A stretch of 12,709 nt of DNA, from the NCBI GenBank assembly GCA_018398765.1, contig JAHBMJ010003156.1:1-12709 (forward strand), in the 5' to 3' direction. The notes beneath the pieces were generated by a model. That model searched no databases. It was not told where the DNA came from and worked only from the letters and a program-made list of their open reading frames with translations. This DNA comes from Chromera velia. Taxonomy: Eukaryota > Sar > Chromeraceae. Below, piece after piece: positions 5,995 through 12,709 of this stretch. Position 1 is the stretch's first letter. Every line of letters begins with the position of its first letter. The translations under genes and the position numbers were made by a program.

Positions 5995-7715
5995 TAGATA
6001 CAACACGAGTCGTTCCAGTCACCCCTGTTATTCCTCTCCAGTTCTTTAAGTATTCCAAAGTAGAGGACTGGTTGCAAGATGTCCGCTTCTGGGCAGAAGA
6101 TACAGCAAGTCTTGATACCCTGAAAAGCATATACATGACTCTAAGGAATGCCGCTCTGGGGAACAATGCCATGAGAGATCGGCTGTTGGAGATTCGTGAA
6201 AGTAACCCAGTCCCTACCATCTCCGCCACCGATGCCATAGACGAAGCAAAAGCCTTGAAGTATGATGAAGACCTCCGACAGTGGGTGACCCAGACCCTCA
6301 TCCCTGAGATGCAAAGCCGTGAAGGGGTGAGAGAAACAGAAGAAAAGGACAGGGTGATGATGGAAATCTTGTGGTTCCCCTCTCTTGCAAACATAGGATA
6401 CTCGATCTTCTTCAACATGATGCTGTTCTCACAGCTCCTCGAATTTGCCTCCTGCGTCCAGCTCCCAGCATTGCCAGATCCCCTACCCGCATCCCTCTTC
6501 ATGAAAACAGCCACCCCGGCCAATGCCACTTGGCTGACAAACAAGACGGTTACTGGAGCGAACAACAGGAAGTTTCCCGCTACATCTACGTGGCCCCGTC
6601 TCAAACAGTTCCTATCTGATTGGCTCAATCGTTTGCCCGCGAGAGATCCAAATCGTAACACTTCCCGTACTCTCACAGTCGAAGTATATCTCCAGTTTAT
6701 CGACGTACTGCAAGTTGAGGTCAAGAAAGTTCCGATCAAAGCAGTGGTGGGAGGCACTGGCAACGTGGGGAAAGAAAAGCCCAAGCCATCTGGTTCAAAC
6801 AACAGTGGAGGGGAAGGGAATGAAGTGACCAAGAAATTCAAACTGAAGAAGAAGTCGTGGGCGAGGGTAGAAGAAGCGTTGAAGAAGGTGCCGTACTAGA
6901 AGAACTGGCAGCCTCGATCAGCAAGCAACGGATACGTTCAGAACGTGGTAAGCTGACGTCTCCGGGCTGGGATACTGTCCTCGATCATTTCTGTTTGCGT
7001 TTTGTCTGTCTGATTTTGTGTGTTCGTGTTTTGAATTCATGTGCAGGGCGATTCGCGCCGTCTGCTGCAAAAAGGGTCTGGTGGATGAGACGGCCAAACA
7101 CGCAAGAATTTTTGAGCCAGATTATCCGAGCTGCTCACTGAGTTCGAAGCCTCTAATGACGATACAAAAGGCGCTGTGCACTCTACCCAGCGTGCCCGTA
7201 CTAACCCCGTTAGCACTCCCATTGCACCAGAGCTGTTGGAGCAGCTTGAGTCTTTCTCCTCGCACGAGCTTGATGCGTTTGCGGAGACGTTGAACGTAAA
7301 GCTCGCAGAGCAAGTCATTTCTCAGGACGGTGCTAGTTCTAGTTCCCAAACAGCCCATGCCTGTCGTCTCGTATCCACAGCAGCAGCCGAAGACTTCGCC
7401 GACCTATCTTTCCTCTCCAGTGAGGATCGTTTCGTTGTGGAAGAGATCTTCGCTGCGTTCGAAGGTACGGACATCGAACTATATTATGCTGACTCCGATT
7501 CTCTTGGGTTTCACCCCGACACTGTGTTTCCCTCTTTTCTTTCGCAGGCAGATGGCGCCGTCTTCTGTGTGGGAGAGGGGGGGGATGAGGAGTTCTTCGA
7601 TTGTGAGGAGACGGATAAGTTTTTTGATTGTGTGTCTAGCAACACGAAAGACTGCCGGGCTGCTGATTTTGAGGGGGAAGGGTTGATTGCAGAGAAGGCC
7701 CGTAGCTCTCGGCCT
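5973..7715 (+). pseudogene. Gag region of copia polyprotein (decayed)
   Basis: This is the N-terminal, nucleocapsid-like part of the polyprotein. The frame opens after a TGA at 5970 and is protein-like from ATA 5994 onward (PVIPLQFFKYSKVEDWLQDV). No in-frame ATG occurs until 6135; ATA at 5994-5996 could be a former ATG. Premature stops lie at 6897 (TAG), 7086 (TGA) and 7113 (TGA). The region 6840-6890 is Lys-rich, and downstream helical segments include LSELLTEFEA and PELLEQLESF. No CCHC zinc knuckle is visible, which is unusual for copia Gag. A candidate intron interrupts it at 6948-7046. Assignment as Gag rests on position rather than on a recognised motif. Confidence 0.7.
6948..7046 (+). 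other. Candidate spliceosomal intron within gag
   Basis: The donor is GTG|GTAAGC at 6948, followed by a T-rich body and the acceptor ATGTGCAG at 7046. It is 99 nt long, so the gag frame is the same with or without it. Unspliced, it adds three TGA stops (6954, 7011, 7035). Removing it joins YVQNV to GDSRRLLQKG. The alternative is that it is coding sequence in which three CGA codons decayed to TGA. I favour an intron because the translation is poor and the composition pyrimidine-rich. Confidence 0.5.
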
Positions 7716-8231
7716 CAACTGCGTGTTGACCTCGACTCCCAGTGCTCTTTCACTCTCTGTTTTCGTGGTGTGGTCCAGGGAAGGATCGTCCGCGAGTGGC
7801 CTTGCATCTCTCGCTACCGGGAGGTGTGGGGGCAGAGAGCGATTGCGCAGACGACCACTCGCGGGATTGTTCGTTTTCACTTCCGTATTCCTGATGGCCA
7901 TGTCAAGGGGGTTCTTCTGTTGTGTAACCTCTCGGACGATGAGAGCGTCGGGTGTCTCGTGCACTGCCCCGAGTTGTCAAGGTTCGACGGGACCGCGACT
8001 CTTCGGGATACGCACGGAAACCTTGTGCGGATTTCCCTAGACCCCTCACCCGACTCACCCACGTACCCCTTCCATGCCTCGGCACTTGGCAACAGGGACG
8101 AGATGGCCTCCACCGGGCTTGATGAGTGCGAGCACAAGTCTTCGTCGGCCCTAGTGACCTCCGCTCTGGGGTGCCATGGGAAGGAGAAGGAGGGGGGCTC
8201 CACCACTACTATTCGAGTGCCTACCAAATAG
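7716..8231 (+). pseudogene. Aspartic protease region of copia polyprotein (decayed)
   Basis: Copia proteases cleave the polyprotein and carry an LDSGA/S-type catalytic motif. Here RVDLDSQCSFTLC (Asp codon at 7734) sits at the right place, but with Gln where Gly is expected. It is followed by strand-rich segments such as RGIVRFHF and GVLLLCNLS, as in the copia protease fold, then HCPELSRF and LRDTHGNLV. The region ends at a premature TAG (8229) that leaves the next domain in the same frame. Identification rests on order and weak motif likeness. Confidence 0.6.
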
Positions 8232-9755
8232 GAATTTCGGTCTCTTTCTCTCTCTTCCTCTTTTCCTTCTGATCTTCCCCCTGATGTGTTTTATCGTGTT
8301 TTGCGTCAACACATTCGGTTTGGACATGCGTCAGAGGAGAGGCTGGTGAAGAGTTGGAAAGAAAATTCGAAGCAGTTTCAACATTGTGTGTCTGTTCCTT
8401 GCCGTTTGCTGCAAGCTTCTTTGTTCTGGTGTCCGTCATGCAAAGTAGTGAATGCAACTTCTCCCTCTCTTCCGCTTCGCTCTTCTGGCTCTTCTTGGCT
8501 GTCCGAAGTTCAGATGGATATTTTGGAAGTCAGACAGTGGGACGACGAGTTGGGGGAGAAGGTGCGTGCGTTTGGAATTCACTATATTCTTATGATGGTT
8601 GACAGACACACACACGTGACACTTGCTCGTGTGCTAAAGAAGAAATCAGATGCTCTTTTTGCTGTTGTTGAGTGGATTCAGACTTATGGAGTGCCCGCTG
8701 TCCTTCGTGCAGACAATGCAGGTGAATTGTCTGCAGGGAAAGTTACTGCCTTGTTAGCAGAGAAAGGATGTCGTATTCTGCTGGGTGTTCCGCGTACTTC
8801 TCTCTCTCAGGGAATTGTCGAGCGATTCAATCGAACTGCGCGTGCTTTGGTGCGCCATCTTGTGTACACCTTCCGCTTTCCTCTTACTTAGTTTCCTGCG
8901 CTCTTTCGTACTGCTGAGTGGTCGTATAATCGCACGTCTGATAAGCAAGAGAAGTCTCCTCTTATGCGTGCCTTCGGTCGCGCACCTGATATTCATTACA
9001 TGCCAGGTAACTCTCTTGTGTTTGTTCTACAGGATGGGCAGAAGACTCTGCGTCCCTCCGGAAAGATTGGTTTCTTCCTTTTTGCCGCTTCTTTGCATGA
9101 GTGGCAGCTGGCAGAATGGAACTCTGCCAAACGGCAGTAGGACAGGGTGGTAAGACATCATCCTGATCTAAGAGGGCCTGTGTGCACTCGCCCAACGCCG
9201 GGGGTTCTTCTGAGGTCTGGACTGGTGGAGTTTTTGGGAGAGTGGGTGTTGGATGGGCTTGTATGCCCGACAATGAAGCAATGCGTATCACAAGATGACA
9301 TGACTGGGGAGGGGGGTGAATCTTCTTCTGTGATTCTTTCTGAACCACCTTCTTTTCCTTCTTCTGTTTCTTTATCTTCTTTTTCTGATTCTTCTCTTTC
9401 TTTTGTTTCTTCAAGTCGTCCTTCTTCTCGAACTGACTTCTTTTTGTACGGCGAGCCTGTTGCTAAGCAGCCGAGACGTTCTTCTCGCTTCCAGGCCAGG
9501 AGGGGGAATGAAAGGGGGAAAGGAGACGGGGGGGAAAAGGGAGAGGAAGAATGGCCAGTGCCTGATGATGTTGATGTTATGCCGGAAGGAACAGACCCCT
9601 CGACTTTCTGTGGCCGCTGTCTTGTTTCCGGCCACCATGCGTCTGCGTATGCTGTTTCCATCGAAGGGATAGGAGCTGAGCCAGCAGACCTGCAGGCTTC
9701 GCTTGATCACACAGGCTGCACACAGATTCCTGTGTCCGTGTCTGATCCTGTGGTG
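8232..9755 (+). pseudogene. Integrase region of copia polyprotein plus Ser-rich linker (decayed)
   Basis: Integrase inserts the cDNA into the host genome. The HHCC zinc finger is complete: His codons 8310 and 8325 (HIRFGH) and Cys codons 8430 and 8439 (CPSC). The catalytic triad is complete with D35E spacing: Asp 8517 (VQMDILEV), Asp 8712 (LRADNAGE) and Glu 8820 (GIVERFNRT). A TAG at 8889 follows FRFPLT and another lies at 9138. The same frame continues with EWSYNRTSDKQEKSP and GKIGFFLF, as in copia integrase C-termini. Positions 9309-9560 encode a Ser/Pro-rich, then Arg/Gly/Glu-rich linker. The catalytic residues survive, but the stops abolish full-length product. Confidence 0.9.
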
Positions 9756-10856
9756 AAGGAAAGAAAGTTTGAACAGGCAATGGAGAATGAAGTGTACAAG
9801 TTTTCTTCTTATGATGTTTTTGGAGAAATGATTTCGTAGTCTCTTTGCGCTGTTGTTCTGTTTTGTAAGTGAATGTTCACATGGAAACTGAAAGACGGGA
9901 AACGAGTGCCGAAAGCTCGACTCGTTTGTGCTGGGTATCCTAGATAAGACACTCGTGAGTGTGAGACATACAGCAGTACCCCTGATGCCTTTCTTCTTCG
10001 TCTCCTTTTTGTTTTCACTCTTGTCAGTCGTTTTACCATCACAATCACAGATGTTCGAAATACTTTCTTGCAGTGCCCGATTGTAGGTTCTGCTGCCTCT
10101 GTTTTTGTTCGTCTGCCTCCTCTTTTTCTGAAAAAGAGCTTTGGTCTCCAGCCAGGGGGGGTGTATTCGCTAAAGAAAGCAATGTACGGACTTAAAAATG
10201 CGCCGAGAATGTTCACTTCTTGGCTGAAGACGAAGCTGCAGGCTCTTTTCTTCTTTGAGATTGCAGAGTCTATTCTTATCCGCCTTTCTTCTCGCGTCCC
10301 TCCTTCTCTTCAGGTAGAAGAAGTCATCACTGAGTCAGACATGAAGGTGATGCCTGTCGAGAGCGCAATGCAAATGCATGTCGATGATTTGATTTGTTTT
10401 GCCAGAGATGCCAGAAAGACATTGAAGGAAGTGACTGAGGCAGTTGAGTCAGATGAGGTGGGTGAGGTGACAGACAATCCAGTGAAATGTGTAGAAATGC
10501 AGTTGTTGCATGACAGGGAAGGGGGGGAGATTAGACAAAGTCAGAGGTCGTATCTCAATCCAGAGAAGATCCCTCCAGGAAAGAAAGGTTCGAAAAGTCT
10601 AGATAAAACAGACTTTACTCAGCCGCAGCCAGAGGAGATAGACATGAAGTATGAGGCTCTCTATCGTGCTCTTTTGGGCATGCTTGGCTAGATGACGAGA
10701 ACGAGGTGGAATCTTATGTTTGCATTTTCTCAGCTTGCTAGATGGTCTTCCTGTCCCTCTGTTTGCGTCTTTCGGACTCTGTGCACTGTGTTGCGGACTG
10801 CTGTTGCAGAAGCGAGGGATTTGCTTTTTCATGCAGTCAGAAATCCAGAAATGCGC
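9756..10856 (+). pseudogene. Reverse transcriptase (RVT_2 type) of copia polyprotein (decayed)
   Basis: This domain copies the element's RNA into DNA. Copia RT landmarks are in order: KFEQAMENEVYKF, WKLKDGKRVPKARLV, the first catalytic Asp in TDVRNTFL (codon 10050), GGVYSLKKAMYGLKNAPR, the HVDD active site (10377-10388), and the thumb/connection region FAFSQLAR. Stops lie at 9837 (TAG), 9870 (TGA), 9945 (TAA) and 10689 (TAG). The TGA at 9870 and the TAG at 10689 fall where a Trp is plausible (TGG to stop by G-to-A). Both catalytic Asp positions are intact, so the loss is by stops only. Confidence 0.92.
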
Positions 10857-11309
10857 TTGTGGGTAGATGCAGCATACGATGATCGAGTGTGTGAATCGTA
10901 AAGTGGTTTCATTATTCAGCTTGCAGATCGTTCGTAGAACTTTTCAGTCAGATAGAACATGCTTGATTAGGCTTCTCACAGAGAGAAGCGGCTAGTTCGT
11001 TCGACTGCAGGAGCCGAACTATTGGCTCTTATTCATGGTATCGTTCATGTTCCTTTTCTGTTGCGAAATGCTCGTCTCCTCTTTTCAAATGTGCCCCTCA
11101 GAATCATGACTGATTCAGCTGCTTTGGTGGATCAGTTGAAGAGTAGAAAGTGTCAGAAGGAGCCTACCTTGCAGGGAAGACTCAATTTCGTGCTTCAAAA
11201 AATTCACCTTCTCAAGGCAACGTTCGAGCACGTTGAGGGGGAGAGACAGCTTACTGATTGCCTAACTAAGTGGCGCCATCCGTCAATTGCGTGGCCATAT
11301 GATCCTTGA
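10857..11309 (+). pseudogene. RNase H domain of copia polyprotein (decayed)
   Basis: This domain removes the RNA strand during cDNA synthesis. It includes LWVDAAYDD (Asp codon 10866), VRSTAGAELLALIHGI (Glu) and IMTDSAALVDQLKS (Asp), matching the D-E-D layout, and ends with KATFEHVEGERQLTDCLTKW, typical of copia C-termini. Four stops cluster in the first third (10899 TAA; 10935, 10953 and 10968 TAG). Two of the TAGs fall where copia elements usually have Trp. The terminal TGA at 11307-11309 is followed after 8 bp by the polypurine tract, so it is probably the genuine end of the polyprotein. Confidence 0.88.
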
Positions 11310-11317
11310 GAAAGCTC

Positions 11318-11327
11318 AGGGGGGGAG
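11318..11327 (+). promoter_or_regulatory. Polypurine tract of the retrotransposon
   Basis: AGGGGGGGAG directly precedes the 3' LTR. This is the expected place for the RNase H-resistant primer of plus-strand DNA synthesis. It follows the polyprotein stop by only 8 bp. Confidence 0.75.
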
Positions 11328-11558
11328 TCGCTTGGTGTAAAGCATGATTAAAGTGAGCCTAGAGTTTGAGGCGAGCGGCATAATTGACTATGGATTTATT
11401 CATGCATATATCTAGAAATATAGGAAACGGCTCGGTCCTAATGAGCGTCTAAGAATGAACTGATGCATGGTTGAATGTGATTTGAGTCCATACTTATGTA
11501 TGCTCTGTCACCGGTCTCTTTGACCATGGCATAGACCCAAAAACCCCATTCACTATGG
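11326..11558 (+). repeat. 3' LTR, truncated
   Basis: This copy aligns without gaps to 5672-5904. Its 12 differences are all transitions. Similarity ends abruptly after CACTATGG at 11558, where unrelated GC-rich sequence begins. The U5-side part, which in the 5' copy contains the TATA-like box, is missing. Truncation by deletion or by a later insertion would explain this. Confidence 0.92.
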
Positions 11559-12436
11559 CTGGCCGGCGTGCGTCAATCGTGCAGTTCTTATTTTTCTTGC
11601 TTTAAGACAAATCTATCCCGAACGGTCTCCAACAGTAAGACGGTCTCCAAAACAACCATACCTCTCAAGCTTTTTTAGGCAGTAAACAATATTTAAAAGC
11701 TTAAAACAAAGAGTTTTAAGCGATCAAACAGTACGATTTCCTGTTTTTAAATTAATTAGGTTTAGTAAGAGAAAAAAATATATTGTATTTGACCGCGTGG
11801 CGTGCGTGTTTCGTGCGTCAACGCACGTGCCTGTCATGCATGCAATTAAGGCGGCGGCGGGGAGCACCGGAATTTAAAATATCGATTCGATATCGATTAA
11901 ATCAAAAAAGCCAATTTTGATGCACGCAGATGCAGCTGAAGGACGCGGTTGTACCTCTATGCACATTGAGCTCAAGGATGATCAACGTAATCGACTAGAT
12001 CGACGCACACTGCATATTTATCTCTGCACATTGTGGGACTGTGGATCTGTTTCAAAAGTGTTCACTGCTGATGTTTCCAGATCAGGTTGCATAGTATTTT
12101 AAATAAAATAGCTGGATTCTTCATATGTCATTGGGAGAGCAGACGTTGGAACGAACCTCAGCCGTCTCTCTTCTTCGGGCATGGCCGTCTCGTTCTGCTA
12201 GTAAGCGTGGTAGGTAAATTTGGAGAGGCCCGTCTTGCTCTCCATCTTTGATCGACGTCTTTTTTCTTTTGTATGCCTCTATGCATGCGCCCGAGCTCTT
12301 GCTTTCTTTGCCAGGGGAACTGGCGTTGTTTTTATTTTCCTTCTGATGAGTTTGAGGTTCCGTCTCCCGCCGTCTCCTCTCAGATCGACGTGTACTAGCT
12401 AGCCTTGACAACTCGTTGCATTATATCAGGCACTGA
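11559..12436. other. Intergenic segment with AT-rich block, no supported gene
   Basis: The direct repeat GGCGTGCGTnnnTCGTGC occurs at 11565-11582 and 11799-11816 and brackets an AT-rich block. Inside the block lie a perfect 9-bp hairpin (11699-11707 with 11713-11721) and a tandem ACGGTCTCCAA (11622 and 11640). A CGTGCGT-CA-ACGCACG inverted repeat lies at 11812-11827, and two ATCGATT units near 11881-11898. Short open frames at 11917-12102 (plus) and 12121-12411 (minus, Arg/Ser-rich) have no recognisable domain and are not called as genes. Confidence 0.5.
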
Positions 12437-12709
12437 CCCACCTTTGTCCAAGCTCTCAGACTTCCGTATCTTCTTGCTATGTACCTGCAGACAGGATTTG
12501 GGATTCTCACTGGGCTGTTTCAGGGATCCAGAGGGGCCTTCGCGTGCTCTCCAGTAAGTTCATCAGCTTGTTTGTCTCAATGCTTGCACCCCGTTCCATC
12601 AGGTCAGAGCATGCATGATACACCTCAGACCCTCCTATGGAACTTTATCCTTTTCTTGTTCGGTGGTTGCACGCAGGATCTGGGACTACTTTTTGCCTTT
12701 GCTGAGGAG
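12437..12709 (+). CDS. Partial hydrophobic (probable membrane) protein, runs off right edge
   Basis: The frame is open from 12437, after a TGA, to the window end. The first ATG in frame is at 12479, but the 5' end may be an exon starting at 12460 or 12491 after CAG acceptors. It encodes MYLQTGFGILTGLFQGSRGAF and, near the edge, TLLWNFILFLFGGCTQDL, with two strongly hydrophobic stretches typical of a multi-pass membrane protein. A possible intron 12554-12607 (GTAAGT...GGTCAG) is 54 nt and free of stops, so spliced and unspliced forms both stay in frame. I do not recognise the family. The gene continues beyond the window. Confidence 0.5.

Larger units (their letters stand above)
5672..11558 (+). 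mobile_element. Degenerate Ty1/copia LTR retrotransposon
   Basis: The element has a 233-bp direct repeat at both ends and one polyprotein frame between them, in the order Gag, protease, integrase, reverse transcriptase, RNase H. Integrase upstream of reverse transcriptase is diagnostic of Ty1/copia. The frame 5973-11309 (1779 codons) has no frameshift at all, but it has 14 premature stops outside a candidate intron: 6897, 7086, 7113, 8229, 8889, 9138, 9837, 9870, 9945, 10689, 10899, 10935, 10953 and 10968. All of these can arise from CAG, CAA, CGA or TGG by one transition. The element cannot move autonomously. No target-site duplication can be scored because the 3' LTR is truncated. Confidence 0.93.

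Noticed and set aside
5981-6841. Minus-strand 286-codon open frame opposite gag
   Set aside because: Antisense of the gag frame, with no recognisable motif. The plus frame is continuous with integrase and reverse transcriptase.
9865-10073. GTAAGT...TTCTTGCAG resembling an intron in the reverse transcriptase
   Set aside because: Splicing it would delete the conserved WKLKDGKRVPKARLV segment and the first catalytic aspartate, so it cannot be a functional intron of the polyprotein.
5973-11309. Stop-codon reassignment (TAG, TGA or TAA read as amino acids) to explain the open polyprotein
   Set aside because: All three stop codons occur in the frame, the host methyltransferase gene has none internally and ends in TAA, and the LTR pattern already explains them as transitions.
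12121-12411. Minus-strand 96-codon Arg/Ser-rich ORF
   Set aside because: No domain, biased composition, and no splice or neighbour support. Left as uncalled.
12459-12490. A 25-nt mini-intron (GTATCT...CTGCAG) upstream of the right-edge ORF
   Set aside because: Too short for a typical spliceosomal intron, and nothing else in the window supports such introns. An ordinary acceptor near 12459 or 12490 suffices.

Overview
This is a eukaryotic nuclear segment. It has genes split by GT-AG introns, long CA/GA microsatellites, lysine/glutamate-rich protein insertions and a Ty1/copia retrotransposon. There are no bacterial operons or Shine-Dalgarno sites. The style (compact introns, low-complexity insertions, decayed copia elements, GCATGC motifs upstream of a gene) suggests an alveolate-type alga such as a chromerid (Chromera). 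That assignment is inference, not something the sequence proves.

Layout. Positions 1-917 are AT-rich and intergenic, with no gene recognised. Positions 918-5151 (minus strand) hold one spliced gene that I could reconstruct as seven exons. All splice phases agree, giving a predicted 802-residue protein. Its domain order matches ZCCHC4, the 28S rRNA N6-adenosine methyltransferase: N-terminal C-H-C-C zinc finger, SAM-dependent methyltransferase fold, then a dense Cys/His zinc-binding block. A long Lys/Glu-rich tail is added. Three of its six introns carry CA/GT or GA/CT microsatellites. Positions 5152-5671 are its upstream region, with three copies of CCCCGGAAAG, three GCATGC cores and an overlapping upstream ORF.

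Positions 5672-11558 (plus strand) are a nearly full-length but dead Ty1/copia element, inserted head-to-head with the methyltransferase gene. Gag, protease, integrase (DD35E), reverse transcriptase (VDD) and RNase H all lie in one reading frame of 1779 codons (5973-11309). That frame is broken only by in-frame stops, 14 outside a candidate 99-nt intron, and never by a frameshift. The two LTRs share 233 positions with no indel and 12 differences, all of them transitions and mostly at CpG. The element therefore appears to have decayed by cytosine deamination rather than by indels. The 3' LTR is cut short at 11558.

Positions 11559-12436 contain AT-rich sequence bracketed by two near-identical GC-rich direct repeats, and no supported gene. 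From about 12437 to the right edge, a plus-strand open frame encodes part of an unrecognised hydrophobic, probably multi-pass membrane protein. It contains an optional 54-nt in-frame intron.
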